From the NCBI GenBank assembly GCA_002831545.1, contig CP025095.1, positions 1,054,001 to 1,118,000 of the forward strand: a stretch of 64,000 nucleotides of DNA, in the 5' to 3' direction. The notes under the pieces are model-generated. The model was not told the DNA's origin. It was given only the letters and a program-made list of their open reading frames with translations, and made no database searches. Position 1 is the stretch's first letter, and every line of letters starts with the position of its first letter. Positions 1 to 9,056 of the stretch are shown here, one piece after another. The translations under genes and the position numbers were made by a program. The DNA comes from Streptococcus suis. GTDB lineage: Bacteria; Bacillota; Bacilli; Lactobacillales; Streptococcaceae.

Positions 1-30
1 CTTTAATTGACTTTGCAAAACAGGAATAGA

Positions 31-204
31 GGGAGTGGGAAAGAACTCGACTGGTCTAAAAAGAGTTCGTTTTCCCACCCCCGCACAGTTGATTAGGTCA
101 GATTTGGAGTGTGAAACACGAACAAATCTGCCAATCAACCACTGCGCTGAGATGTTGACACGAACTCTGAGTAGTGGAGCTGGGCTTTTTGCCCAGCCTC
201 CTAG
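31..204 (+). repeat. Long intergenic repeat, copy 1
   Basis: This copy starts with GGGAGTGGGAAAGAACTC and ends with the hairpin GCTGGGC-TTTTT-GCCCAGC (179-197). The same ends and inner blocks (for example TTTGGAGTGTGAAACACGAA) recur in inverted orientation at 27624-27974 and in direct orientation at 58427-58767. It has no plausible reading frame. The terminal hairpin followed by few T residues may still act as a terminator. Confidence 0.8.
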
Positions 205-222
205 AGTGTAAAAAATATCTTT

Positions 223-326
223 ATACTCAATGAAAATCAAAATCCGACTAGGCGACGCAGATGCAGATAGAACTGAAGTTCATCAAATCAAGTCAACAAC
301 GTCTGATTTTGATTTTCGAAGAGTAT
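223..326. repeat. MITE-like element with terminal inverted repeats
   Basis: The left end reads ATACTCAATGAAAATCAAAA. The right end, read on the other strand, is ATACTCTTCGAAAATCAAAA, so the termini match at 18 of 20 positions. The element is about 104 bp, non-coding and lies between genes. Ends of the ATACTCTTCGAAAATC type are common in streptococcal intergenic repeats (family knowledge). A related but diverged end is seen near 40955. Confidence 0.65.
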
Positions 327-417
327 TACATTCTAGGAAGACTAGAAAAAGTAACTGTACAGGATGGTGTATCAGAGTATTCTCCCTGTCTTAGAATGAA
401 ATAGTTAGGAGTAAGAT

Positions 418-1668
418 ATGGCGTTTGAACGTTCAAGGAGCTTTTTCCCTTTTGAAAATAAAGTTTGGCTCTCATCTCCCACAATGCATGGAGATGAAAT
501 GACCTATATGCAAGAAGCATATAATAGCAATTGGATGACAACAGCAGGTTCTAATATCAATGCTCTAGAAGAATTGCTCCAAGATTATACAAAGAGCGAA
601 CATGCGGTGGCCTTATCATCTGGTACAGCTGCTTTGCATCTGGCTATCAAATTGGCAGGAGTGAAGGCAGGTGATTATGTTTTTTGTTCCGACATGACTT
701 TTTCAGCGACAGTCAATCCTGTGACATATGAAGGTGGGATTCCAATCTTTATTGACTCAGAAGCAGATACCTGGAACATGGATCCTAAAGCATTGGAAAA
801 AGCTTTTGAGTTGTATCCAGATGTGAAGGTAGTGGTACTGGTTCATCTGTATGGCGTTCCAGCAAAACTTGACGAAATCCAAGAAATCTGTGAAAAGCAT
901 GGTGCGATTTTGATCGAAGATGCAGCAGAGTCATTAGGGGCAACCTATAAAGAAAAGCAGACAGGGACATTTGGTCGCTATTCCATCATCTCCTTTAATG
1001 GAAATAAGATTATTACCGGTTCAAGTGGCGGTGCATTACTAACTTCTGACTTACATGCAGCCAATAAGACGAGGAAATGGTCAACACAGGCGCGTGAGCA
1101 AGCTGCTTGGTATCAACATGAGGAAATCGGCTATAACTATCGTATGAGTAATGTGATAGCTGGAGTGGTGCGTGGACAGATGCCATATCTTGAGCAACAC
1201 ATTGCACAGAAAAAAGCTATCTATGAACGCTATCAGGAAGGTCTGAAAGATTTACCTATTCAGATGAATCCTTTTGATGCGGAAAATAGTTCACCAAACT
1301 ACTGGTTGTCCTGTCTGACTATCAATCCAGAAGCAATGACCAAGCAAGTTCGTTCGGATAATGATGTACTTTATACGAAGGCAAAAGGAAAGACTTGTCC
1401 GTCAGAAATTTTAGATGCCCTGAACTCAATAAATGCTGAAGGTCGTCCTATCTGGAAGCCCATGCATTTGCAGCCCATTTTTAGGTTAAATCCTTTTGTA
1501 ACTGCAAGGGGAGATGGTCGTGCACAAACAAATGCCTACATTGTAGAAGAAACCGCTGAAGTAGGGACAGATATCTTTGAAAGAGGGTTGTGCCTACCGA
1601 GTGATAATAAAATGACAGTGGAAGAGCAAAATCGCATTATCGAAGTAATTAGAGCATGTTTTGAGTAG
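418..1668 (+). CDS. DegT/DnrJ/EryC1/StrS-family sugar aminotransferase
   Basis: This is a 416-residue PLP-dependent aminotransferase of the kind that adds an amino group to a nucleotide-linked 4-keto sugar. The family landmarks are present: EDAAESLG (about residues 167-174, cofactor-ring Asp), SFNGNKIITG with the Schiff-base lysine near 197, and the substrate-side C-terminus. Length is slightly above the usual 370-400. The ATG at 418 follows AGGAG at a 6-base distance. The gene is followed at once by a PglC-type phosphosugar transferase and an acetyltransferase, which suggests formation of an aminated and acylated priming sugar. The matching 4,6-dehydratase is not in this window. The exact sugar is inferred only. 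Confidence 0.85.
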   Translation: MAFERSRSFFPFENKVWLSSPTMHGDEMTYMQEAYNSNWMTTAGSNINALEELLQDYTKSEHAVALSSGTAALHLAIKLAGVKAGDYVFCSDMTFSATVNPVTYEGGIPIFIDSEADTWNMDPKALEKAFELYPDVKVVVLVHLYGVPAKLDEIQEICEKHGAILIEDAAESLGATYKEKQTGTFGRYSIISFNGNKIITGSSGGALLTSDLHAANKTRKWSTQAREQAAWYQHEEIGYNYRMSNVIAGVVRGQMPYLEQHIAQKKAIYERYQEGLKDLPIQMNPFDAENSSPNYWLSCLTINPEAMTKQVRSDNDVLYTKAKGKTCPSEILDALNSINAEGRPIWKPMHLQPIFRLNPFVTARGDGRAQTNAYIVEETAEVGTDIFERGLCLPSDNKMTVEEQNRIIEVIRACFE

Positions 1669-1681
1669 GAAAGAAGGAGTA

Positions 1682-2329
1682 ATGACAAGAAAACAAGGGA
1701 TTTATGAAAGATATTTAAAACGTACACTTGACGTTGTGCTATCATTCTTAGCGCTAATCGTATTATCACCAGTTATCTCAATAGTAGCTATTCTAGTGCG
1801 TTTGAAACTTGGAACACCGATCTTTTTCACGCAAGAACGACCAGGAAAAGACGAGAAGATTTTTAAAATGTACAAGTTTAGAACGATGACGGATGAAAAA
1901 GATGCAAATGGTCATTTATTGCCAGATAGTGTACGTCTAACCTCCTTTGGAAAGTTTTTACGTTCTACCAGCTTGGATGAATTGCCAGAATTATGGAATA
2001 TTTTAAAAGGGGATATGAGTATTGTTGGACCACGGCCACTTCTAATCAAATACTTACCGTACTATTCTGAACGTGAGAAATTTCGTCATTCAGTTAGGCC
2101 AGGTCTTACTGGGTTGTCTCAAATAAATGGTAGAAATTGCTTGGATTGGGATACAAGGTTAGAATTAGATGTCCGATACTCCCTAAACATTACGATGTGG
2201 ACTGATATTCAAATTTTATTAAAAACAGTTCTTAAAGTTGTAAAACGTGAAGATGTAGTGGTAGTGGATACTGGTACAATAAAAGATTTAGATATTGAAA
2301 GAAAAAATGATTACAGAAATAACGTATAA
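1682..2329 (+). CDS. Priming undecaprenyl-phosphate sugar-1-phosphate transferase (PglC-like), first copy
   Basis: This is a 215-residue bacterial sugar transferase that starts repeat-unit synthesis by moving a sugar-1-phosphate onto undecaprenyl phosphate at the membrane. Visible features are one N-terminal hydrophobic helix (about 15-38), the YKFRTM block, LDELPELWNILKGDMSIVGP with the family's Asp-Glu pair, RPGLTGLSQ, and a short C-terminal tail. It is the small catalytic-domain-only form without the N-terminal multi-pass region of WbaP/CpsE types. I chose ATG 1682, preceded by GAAGGAG with very short spacing, over TTG 1661, which has no ribosome site. It starts 13 bases after the aminotransferase stop. 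A second priming enzyme lies at 11563. Confidence 0.85.
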   Translation: MTRKQGIYERYLKRTLDVVLSFLALIVLSPVISIVAILVRLKLGTPIFFTQERPGKDEKIFKMYKFRTMTDEKDANGHLLPDSVRLTSFGKFLRSTSLDELPELWNILKGDMSIVGPRPLLIKYLPYYSEREKFRHSVRPGLTGLSQINGRNCLDWDTRLELDVRYSLNITMWTDIQILLKTVLKVVKREDVVVVDTGTIKDLDIERKNDYRNNV

Positions 2330-2792
2330 TAATCTTCCTCAATATAAAGATGACATATTGGAATTATTGAGAGAGGTATACAGTAGTAGCTTTGTCATTG
2401 ACGATTCGTATTTGTGCACAGTTGTAAATGAAAAATATGCAGATATGTCAAGGATATTGGCGAATAATACAGGTTTTGTACTCTCCTATATTGAGAAGAG
2501 TGAAGTTTTAGGTTTTTTATGGTATTATCATAAAAATGATTTTGGGGTTGATAAAATTTTCATAAATTTTATTGCAACAAAACATTCTGTACGTGGTCGG
2601 GGTATTGCAAGTCAATTGTTGTTTCGCCTAAAGGAAGTTGCAAAGGCGAGAGGTATTTCGAATATTGAACTTATAGTAACCACTAGTAATGAAACAGCTG
2701 TTCAATTTTATGAGCATCATGATTTTACAGAATACAGAAAAGTCATGGTGTTGGAGATGGAGAACGATGATAAAAAAAATAACCTTAGCTGA
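2307..2792 (+). CDS. GNAT-family N-acetyltransferase
   Basis: This is a 161-residue single-domain acetyltransferase. The acetyl-CoA pyrophosphate loop motif is visible as VRGRGIASQLL (about residues 94-104), followed by the helix/strand pair ending in the typical NETAVQFYEHHDFTEYRKV block. The ATG at 2307 sits inside the 3' end of the sugar transferase gene (overlap 23 bases, other frame), which suggests translational coupling. An upstream TTG at 2295 is less likely. By position it probably N-acetylates an amino-sugar precursor made by the aminotransferase, but it is not the hexapeptide-repeat PglD type, so substrate assignment is inference. Confidence 0.75.
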   Translation: MITEITYNNLPQYKDDILELLREVYSSSFVIDDSYLCTVVNEKYADMSRILANNTGFVLSYIEKSEVLGFLWYYHKNDFGVDKIFINFIATKHSVRGRGIASQLLFRLKEVAKARGISNIELIVTTSNETAVQFYEHHDFTEYRKVMVLEMENDDKKNNLS

Positions 2793-3822
2793 GAGTGAAT
2801 TATGGAATCAAATTATTTCTACATTTGATGATGTAGATATTTACTACACTGCTGAGCATGCTCAATTATATAAAATTCACGGAGATGGTGAACCCATTCT
2901 TATTTATTATTATGATGATTTTATTCGTGCAATAAATGTTGTCATGCTTCGTGATATTGCCCACTCGGGCCTTTTTAATGGTTTACCTGAAAATACATAT
3001 TTTGATATCGCAACTCCGTATGGTTATGGTGGAATGCTGATACAAGGAAACAATAGTGAGCATAGCATGTTTAAATTGAAGCAAGAATATTTGGAGTTCT
3101 GTAGGAATAACAGTATCATCTCAGAATTTGTTCGATTCCATCCAATACTAGAAAACTATAAAAAAAGTGCGACACTATATAATATAACTGAAATTGGTCC
3201 CAATATTACTATAAAACTAGAATCTAAAGAAGCAATTCAAGTCTCTTACGAAAATTCCAATCGAAGAAATATCAATAAGGCGAAGAAAAACAAACTAGAT
3301 GTTTATTTAAGCAATGACCCAGCTTTAGTAAATACATTTATGGGTATTTATAAGGAAACAATGGATAGAGATGATGCAACGGAGTATTACTATTTCGAAA
3401 AGGAATATTATGACTATCTATTTGATGCTTTAAAACAAAATGTCCTTTTTGCCTATGTAAAGAAAGATGATTCAATCATTGCTATGTCAATATTTTATTT
3501 ATACAACAGCAAAATCCATTATCATCTTTCTGCTTCAAAAACAGACTATGCTTCGCTATATCCAACAAATCTACTAATTGATTTTATGGCACATTGGGGT
3601 AGTGAGCATGGTTTTACTGAAATGATGTTGGGAGGCGGTCTGGGAGGACGAGAGGATAACCTTTTCCGCTTTAAGCGAAAATTTAACAAAAATTTTGACA
3701 GAAAGTTCTATATTGGTCAACGTATCTTTGATAAGGAAATGTACGAGAAACTTGTCAAACTTCGCGGAGAAGAGTTGAAAGATTTAGAAACAAATTATTT
3801 TCCAAAGTATCGGAAACCTTAA
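2767..3822 (+). CDS. FemAB/GNAT-fold acyltransferase-like protein of the capsule cluster
   Basis: The protein is 351 residues with a FemAB/Acetyltransf_6-like layout. A variable N-terminal half is followed by NSNRRNINKAKKNKLDVYLS, the typical central basic helix of this fold, then a C-terminal GNAT-like half with AYVKKDDSIIAMSIF, YHLSASK and a glycine-rich GGGLGGRED turn. Relatives transfer aminoacyl or acyl groups to peptidoglycan or exopolysaccharide precursors. The start is ATG 2767, four bases after GGAG and overlapping the end of the preceding acetyltransferase gene. A longer reading from 2689 would begin inside that gene without a ribosome site. Which group it moves is unknown. Confidence 0.65.
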   Translation: MIKKITLAESELWNQIISTFDDVDIYYTAEHAQLYKIHGDGEPILIYYYDDFIRAINVVMLRDIAHSGLFNGLPENTYFDIATPYGYGGMLIQGNNSEHSMFKLKQEYLEFCRNNSIISEFVRFHPILENYKKSATLYNITEIGPNITIKLESKEAIQVSYENSNRRNINKAKKNKLDVYLSNDPALVNTFMGIYKETMDRDDATEYYYFEKEYYDYLFDALKQNVLFAYVKKDDSIIAMSIFYLYNSKIHYHLSASKTDYASLYPTNLLIDFMAHWGSEHGFTEMMLGGGLGGREDNLFRFKRKFNKNFDRKFYIGQRIFDKEMYEKLVKLRGEELKDLETNYFPKYRKP

Positions 3823-3844
3823 AGAATATCATCGAGATAAAATA

Positions 3845-4981
3845 ATGAAAATTTTATACGTAACAACCATTTCAAATACACTGAATGCTTTTTTGATACC
3901 CCATATTGAACAATTGGTTGAAGATGGGCACACGGTTGATGTGGCTTGCAAACTAGAAAGACCTTTTGAGGATAACTTATTGAACTTGGTAGGGGCAACC
4001 TATGAGTTACCATTTAGCCGTAGCCCTCTACGCAATCCATATAAACAGCTTATAGGTCAGTTAAGAGATATCGTTAAAAATGGGGGATATGATATTGTTC
4101 ATACCCATACCCCGATAGCATCTGCTATTGTACGTTTGGCTTGTCGTAATCTTCCAAACGTTAGAGTATTTTATACTGCTCATGGTTTTCACTTTTTAAA
4201 AGGTGGTCCATTATTTAATTGGTTAACCTATTATCCTATTGAAAAATTCCTCTCTCGCTATACAGATACCTTGATAACGATTAATCACGAAGATTATGCG
4301 ATTGCAAAAAAAAATTTTCAGATGAAGCACCTTTACTTGGTCAATGGGGTAGGGATTGATACAGAAAAGTTCCAACCTGTGAACGAGGAAGAAAAGAGTG
4401 AACTCAAAAGAAGATTAGGATTTGATGCCAATAAAAAATACTTGATTTTTGTTGGAGAACTCAATGCCAATAAGAATCAAACCGTCTTGATAGAGATGAT
4501 GGAGCAACTCTCTAAAAAGCGACAAGACCTAGTGCTCTTGTTGGTTGGTCACGGTGTCCTTGCAGATACTTACCAACAGCAAGTTGATGAAAAACAGTTG
4601 GGGGACTTTGTTCACCTATTAGGTTACAGAAGCGATGTTCCTGATTTAATGAAAATTTCAGAGCTTGCTTTATCTAGTTCCAAGCGAGAGGGGCTACCTG
4701 TCAATTTAATCGAAGCAATGGCGACGGGTCTCCCCTTGGTTGTTTCAAATTGTCGGGGCAATCGTGATTTGGTTGAAACCGGGCAAAATGGCATTGTTTT
4801 GAAAGAAGCAACAGCAGAAGCATTTGCTAATGCGGTAGAACAAATGATAGATGATGAGGAATTGTATCAAAAAATGCAAGTGGCTTCAATGAAGAATGCT
4901 AAAGAGTACTCACTTGTCCAGATAAAGACTCAATTGAAAACAATCTATGAAAAAGTTAGAAATGAAGAGGAAAATGAATAG
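3845..4981 (+). CDS. Glycosyltransferase family 4
   Basis: This is a 378-residue GT-B glycosyltransferase, cytoplasmic and membrane-associated, which would add one sugar to the lipid-linked repeat unit. The N-terminal domain has PHIEQLVEDGHTVDVAC and DIVHTHTPIASAIVRLA. The C-terminal donor-binding domain shows FVGELNANKNQ (about 206-216), LVGHGVL, and the EX7E-like stretch SSSKREGLPVNLIEAMATGLPLV with its Glu pair. Length and motifs fit capsular GT4 enzymes such as EpsD/CapM-like proteins. It starts 22 bases after the previous gene and is followed after 12 bases by the polymerase. Donor sugar is unknown. Confidence 0.85.
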   Translation: MKILYVTTISNTLNAFLIPHIEQLVEDGHTVDVACKLERPFEDNLLNLVGATYELPFSRSPLRNPYKQLIGQLRDIVKNGGYDIVHTHTPIASAIVRLACRNLPNVRVFYTAHGFHFLKGGPLFNWLTYYPIEKFLSRYTDTLITINHEDYAIAKKNFQMKHLYLVNGVGIDTEKFQPVNEEEKSELKRRLGFDANKKYLIFVGELNANKNQTVLIEMMEQLSKKRQDLVLLLVGHGVLADTYQQQVDEKQLGDFVHLLGYRSDVPDLMKISELALSSSKREGLPVNLIEAMATGLPLVVSNCRGNRDLVETGQNGIVLKEATAEAFANAVEQMIDDEELYQKMQVASMKNAKEYSLVQIKTQLKTIYEKVRNEEENE

Positions 4982-4993
4982 GGTGGAGGAAAA

Positions 4994-6172
4994 ATGAGAC
5001 TATCAGAAATACTATTTTACCTTTTTCTACTAGCTAAGCCTTTTTATTTTTTTAAATCAGGAGGAGTTCAGCCTGGGGATGTATTCTTAGTATTATCTGT
5101 TGTGGCATACATCGTTGAGAATCGTCTCCAGCTATATTACAAAAGTATAGATAAAGCATATCTTTTCTTTTATTTTTTTGTTGTAGTCATCAATCTAATC
5201 TATTTTTCAATTTATTATGGTGACATTCCTGTTCTTAGCTTTATTTTACCCATTCTATACTATCTTTATAATTTATTGGTAATTATACTCTGTCGCTATT
5301 TCTTTAAGAAAAAGGAAGGGCTACTTCGATTACGTACAGTTGTTCGCTTATCTTTGTACATCCAATTGCTATTGTACTTTGTCGCACCTTCGTTTTTAGT
5401 AGATACGTCGGAAGTTCGTTATACAGGGACATTTAATGACCCCAACCAGCTAGGATTCTTTTTGCTATCTAGTATCTATGTAATAGTTGTTATCAATCGT
5501 AAGTTAAAACAGAGAGAAAGATTGATTGACCATATCTGTGCTATAATTCTCTTATTTGCAACTTCTTCGACAGGAATATTGCTAGGTTTTGCGTCACTAT
5601 ATTTCTTTTATCTTCTTTTCTTTGAAGATATGACCTCGCTATTAAATAAAGTGCTGTTGTTCATATTTGGTGGGCTAGTGGCAGTGTTACTCTTACAAAT
5701 TGTTGGAACGACATTTATCTCAGGATTTGAGGATAGCTTTTTATACAAGCGGTTGATGACAAAGATTGATAAAGGTTTGACAAATTCATCTAATAATTCT
5801 GGTAGTTATGGAGAACTAACCTTAATTCAGGAACGTGGGATAGATCGGGTATTACTCTATCCTCAATATCTTCTTTTTGGAGCTGGTGAGGGCTACTACA
5901 AACGCTTTGTTTTGAGTGCAATCCAGTTAGAAATCCATTCAACTTTTTTAGGAATGCTTTTCTATTATGGTATGATACCTTTTTCAAGCTTGTTGTACTG
6001 GATTTGGGGGAATATCCGAAAATCAGGGCAATTGATTTGGATTGTATTTCTTCCCTTAATCATTGAAAGTTTTACTTTAGCCAATCAACGACAACCGTAT
6101 TTTTGGATTTTATTTGTTTTGGCTTCCACCTCTTTTGCTAATGTCAAAAAGAAAGACGAGGAGCTTGTTTAG
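4994..6172 (+). CDS. Wzy-like polysaccharide polymerase (O-antigen ligase/polymerase family)
   Basis: This is a 392-residue multi-pass membrane protein with about ten hydrophobic segments. A larger outer loop around residues 235-300 contains RGIDRVLLYPQYLLFGAGEGYY, the kind of periplasm-facing loop typical of Wzy and WaaL proteins, and a C-terminal IESFTLANQRQPYFW motif. It would join repeat units on the outer membrane face after flipping. GGAGG ends six bases before ATG 4994. It is the only clear Wzy-type protein in the window, while two flippases are present. Sequence similarity in this family is low, so the call rests on topology and position. Confidence 0.75.
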   Translation: MRLSEILFYLFLLAKPFYFFKSGGVQPGDVFLVLSVVAYIVENRLQLYYKSIDKAYLFFYFFVVVINLIYFSIYYGDIPVLSFILPILYYLYNLLVIILCRYFFKKKEGLLRLRTVVRLSLYIQLLLYFVAPSFLVDTSEVRYTGTFNDPNQLGFFLLSSIYVIVVINRKLKQRERLIDHICAIILLFATSSTGILLGFASLYFFYLLFFEDMTSLLNKVLLFIFGGLVAVLLLQIVGTTFISGFEDSFLYKRLMTKIDKGLTNSSNNSGSYGELTLIQERGIDRVLLYPQYLLFGAGEGYYKRFVLSAIQLEIHSTFLGMLFYYGMIPFSSLLYWIWGNIRKSGQLIWIVFLPLIIESFTLANQRQPYFWILFVLASTSFANVKKKDEELV

Positions 6173-6190
6173 AAATAAGGAGAAATTAAC

Positions 6191-6976
6191 GTGAAAATTT
6201 CTGTTATTATGGGTGTTTACAATGCAGTTGATACGGTATCAGCGGCTATTGATTCAATATTAGGACAGACTTTTCAAGATTTTGAGTTTATTATCTGTGA
6301 TGACGGTTCGGTCTCCTTACTAGAAAAATATCACAAAAGATATCCTGATAAGATACGACTTATTATACATGAAAAAAATAAAGGGCTAAACGAGACCTTG
6401 AATGACTGCCTAAAGATAGCAGAGGGTGAATATATCGCACGTATGGATGCGGATGACCTTTCGATGCCTACTCGATTTGAAAAACAAGTTGCTTTCTTAG
6501 ATTCACATCCTGACCACGCTTTTGTGGGCACTAATATGATTCATTTTGATGAAAATGGTGATTGGGGAGTGAGTACCTTATTGGCTGAACCTAGAAAAGA
6601 AGATTTGGTGAAGGGGAGTCAGTTTGCACATGCGACGGTATTGATGAGAAAGGCTGCTGTGATGGGAGTGGGAGGTTACAGTGTCTCTCCAAAATTGCTT
6701 CGTGTAGAAGATTATCACCTTTGGATAAAACTCTACGAAAAAGGTTTGAAAGGTCACAACCTAACTGAGGCTTTATATAAAGTTCGTGATGATAAGGATG
6801 CTCAGGGGAGACGAACACTATCCAATCGTCTCAATGAAGTATACGTTAAGCGTTTAGCGATTCAACAGTTGCATCTGTCACCGATAAATTATATCTATGC
6901 ATTGAAGCCTTTATTGCTCATTTTGGTACCATCTGCTTTTTATAAAATATTGCATCAGATGAAGTTGAAAAAGTGA
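6191..6976 (+). CDS. Glycosyltransferase family 2
   Basis: This is a 261-residue GT-A enzyme. The N-terminal KISVIMGVYNAVDTVSAAIDSIL and QDFEFIICDDGS motifs bind the nucleotide sugar, and RMDADDLSMPTRFEKQV (about 80-96) holds the metal-binding DXD. After about residue 215 there is a short hydrophobic C-terminus (ALKPLLLILVPSAFYKIL) that may anchor it. The start is GTG 6191 with AAGGAG ten bases upstream. It is close to AmsE/EpsE-type capsular transferases. It sits 18 bases behind the polymerase in the same presumed operon. Confidence 0.85.
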   Translation: MKISVIMGVYNAVDTVSAAIDSILGQTFQDFEFIICDDGSVSLLEKYHKRYPDKIRLIIHEKNKGLNETLNDCLKIAEGEYIARMDADDLSMPTRFEKQVAFLDSHPDHAFVGTNMIHFDENGDWGVSTLLAEPRKEDLVKGSQFAHATVLMRKAAVMGVGGYSVSPKLLRVEDYHLWIKLYEKGLKGHNLTEALYKVRDDKDAQGRRTLSNRLNEVYVKRLAIQQLHLSPINYIYALKPLLLILVPSAFYKILHQMKLKK

Positions 6977-6999
6977 AATACTAAAGAAAGAAGATAACG

Positions 7000-7710
7000 A
7001 TGATTCCAAAGATTATCCACTATTGTTGGTTTGGTGGCAAAGAACTGCCCCAAGAGGTAGAAAATTTTATCCAAACAGCACGAAATCATATGCCAGAGTT
7101 TGAAATAAAAATATGGACAGATGATAATTTTGATTTGACATCTCATCCTTTTGTGCGGACAGCATATAAAGAAAAGAAGTGGGCATATATAACTGACTTT
7201 GCTAGATTAAAAGTACTAGAGGAATTCGGTGGAATTTATATGGATACTGATGTCGAAGTCAAACAATCTCTTGAAAAATTCTTAAAACATCAGGCTTTTA
7301 CTGGTTGTGAAAATGAATTTTATTGTATTACTGCAACAATGGGGGCTGTGAAGGGACACCCATGGATTAAGAGATTGTTATCCTACTACGATAATCCATC
7401 TCTTGTTAGCAATGACAAACTAAATGTTCGTCCCAATACAGTAATTATTACTGAAATTACTAGAGAAGAGTATGGATGGATTCCATTGGATGAATATCAG
7501 GTTCTCCAAGAAGATTTGCATATTTATCCTTCAGATGTTTTTTGTGCTAAGGATATTGAAACATTAAAATATAAAGTTACAGATAACACTTATACGATTC
7601 ATCATTTTAATGGGTCATGGTTATCGCCAGCAACACGTTTAAAATTAAAAATTCGAAAGATGATACCCCCATTTTTGATAAAGAAATATCACCAAATGCG
7701 GAGGATATAA
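7000..7710 (+). CDS. GT32-like capsular glycosyltransferase with DXD motif
   Basis: The protein is 236 residues. It opens with MIPKIIHYCWFGG, the hallmark start of the Gly_transf_sug/OCH1-like family, and carries ITDFARLKVLEEFGGIYMDTDVEV (about 60-83), where DTD is the metal and donor-binding site. It ends with IHHFNGSW, also typical of the family. Relatives in capsule loci are galactosyl-, mannosyl- or fucosyltransferases acting on the lipid-linked unit. The ATG at 7000 follows AAAGAAAGAAG. A 191-base gap with no gene separates it from the pyruvyl transferase. Confidence 0.85.
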   Translation: MIPKIIHYCWFGGKELPQEVENFIQTARNHMPEFEIKIWTDDNFDLTSHPFVRTAYKEKKWAYITDFARLKVLEEFGGIYMDTDVEVKQSLEKFLKHQAFTGCENEFYCITATMGAVKGHPWIKRLLSYYDNPSLVSNDKLNVRPNTVIITEITREEYGWIPLDEYQVLQEDLHIYPSDVFCAKDIETLKYKVTDNTYTIHHFNGSWLSPATRLKLKIRKMIPPFLIKKYHQMRRI

Positions 7711-7901
7711 AAGTTTATCTACTAGTTTGCTTTTATTGAGGTATAATGTATTTTTGAAGAAAAAGCTCTTAGAATTATTAATCTTTAAATTTGAGTTTGA
7801 GTTTTGTTCATAGCTAAAGGGATTTATTTTTAGTAATTAAAAGGAAAGTTGTTTAAACAGGTTAGTTCTATTTGTACATAGACTAGCTAGTGGAGTTAAA
7901 T

Positions 7902-9055
7902 ATGAATATTTTGGTAATTGGAGAAACCTATTCTTCGAATTTAGGAGATCCTTTGATTTGTCAATCTGTAGAGTGGATTATAGCTAAGTTTTCAGATGCA
8001 ACGATTGAACATATGGATTTGTCAGGGAGAACTGCTTTTCTCCCTCCTAAATACAGCAATGAGAAGAGCAGGGATGTTGTCAAGAAAAATGTATTAAAAA
8101 GCTATTTAAAACAAAGTTTCCTAGTGAATTTTATTTTAACAAGAAAACATTCTAAACTATTACTGACGCAAAATAAAAAATTTTATGATGAGCAATTGAA
8201 CAAGTCATATGATTTAGTTATTTTTGCTGGTGGGCAAATGTTTTTAGACTATTTTATTCCTTCGATTCATTATATTGTTAATCTACTTGATAAAAAGCGG
8301 GTTCCCATTATTTTTAACGCTTGCGGTGTAGGCAAAATCACAAAACAAAACGCAGATAAACTAAAGGAAACCTTGTTAAAACCTTCAGTAATATCTGTAA
8401 CATCTAGAGATGACGTTGATTTCTTAAATCATCTCTTAAATAAAAATGATTATGTAAAAAGCATCTTCGATCCGGCTATAGTTGCGTCTAAAATGTATCA
8501 AATTGAAAAACAACCATCTGAGCTCATTGGATTAGGGGTAATGTGGGTAGAACATTTTTCTGTAGAACAACTATTGAAGTTTTGGCAGGCTATCATTGGA
8601 GAGTTAGATTCGCGTAATATAGCGTGGAAATTATTTACTAATGGTGGTGAAAAAGACTACCAACTGTGTAGCTTGCTTCTGAAAAAGCTTTTTCTATATG
8701 ATAAAAAAATGACTATCTACTCGATAGGGCAACTGAACCTGAAAAGTTTGTTGAACAGGTTAGTTTATTCAATAGGATTATTTCATTTAGACTTCATAGT
8801 CTTATTACGAGTTATTCTTTAGGAATTCCCTCAGTAGCTGTAGAATGGGATACAAAAGTAAGACAGTTTTACGATAAAATTCACCTGCCACAGTCTGTAT
8901 TTACTATTGAAGCGAATGCAACAGTCGTTGTAGATACAATTTTAAAGATTGATGCAGATGAGTTGGTCAGAAATAGAGATATCCATTTGACTACAATGCT
9001 TAATCAAGTTCAACAGACATTATTAGTGCAAAAAATTGTTGAGGAAGAAATTTAA
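7902..9055 (+). pseudogene. Polysaccharide pyruvyl transferase, frameshifted at an A7 run
   Basis: The intact reading from ATG 7902 (GGAG 6 bases upstream) gives 306 residues with the CsaB/WcaK-type start MNILVIGETYSSNLGDPL and VIFAGGQMFLDY, then runs into unrelated sequence after about 8705 and stops at 8822. From 8705 a second frame continues the family C-terminus: NDYLLDRATEPEKFVEQV, ISFRLHSLITSYSLGIPS and VAVEWDTKVRQFYDKIHLP, ending at 9055. The only low-complexity spot in the transition is AAAAAAA at 8703-8709. One extra A would restore a single reading frame of about 384 residues. The enzyme would add a pyruvate ketal to a sugar of the repeat unit. Confidence 0.85.
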
Positions 9056-9056
9056 A

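Larger units (their letters stand above)
1..417. other. Intergenic region before the capsule cluster
   Basis: No gene of its own is seen here. Bases 3-29 could be the last eight codons plus stop (TAG) of an upstream gene, but too little is present to name it. The rest holds one copy of a long intergenic repeat (31-204) ending in a strong GC-rich hairpin, then a 104-bp element with terminal inverted repeats (223-326). The last 90 bases are the leader of the aminotransferase gene and end in AGGAG at 407-411, six bases before its ATG. I could not pick a convincing -35/-10 pair. Confidence 0.6.

Noticed and set aside
2689..2766. Upstream in-frame start for the FemAB-like protein
   Set aside because: It would begin inside the preceding acetyltransferase gene, has no ribosome site and gives a Trp-rich, unlikely N-terminus. 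ATG 2767 has GGAG at the right distance.
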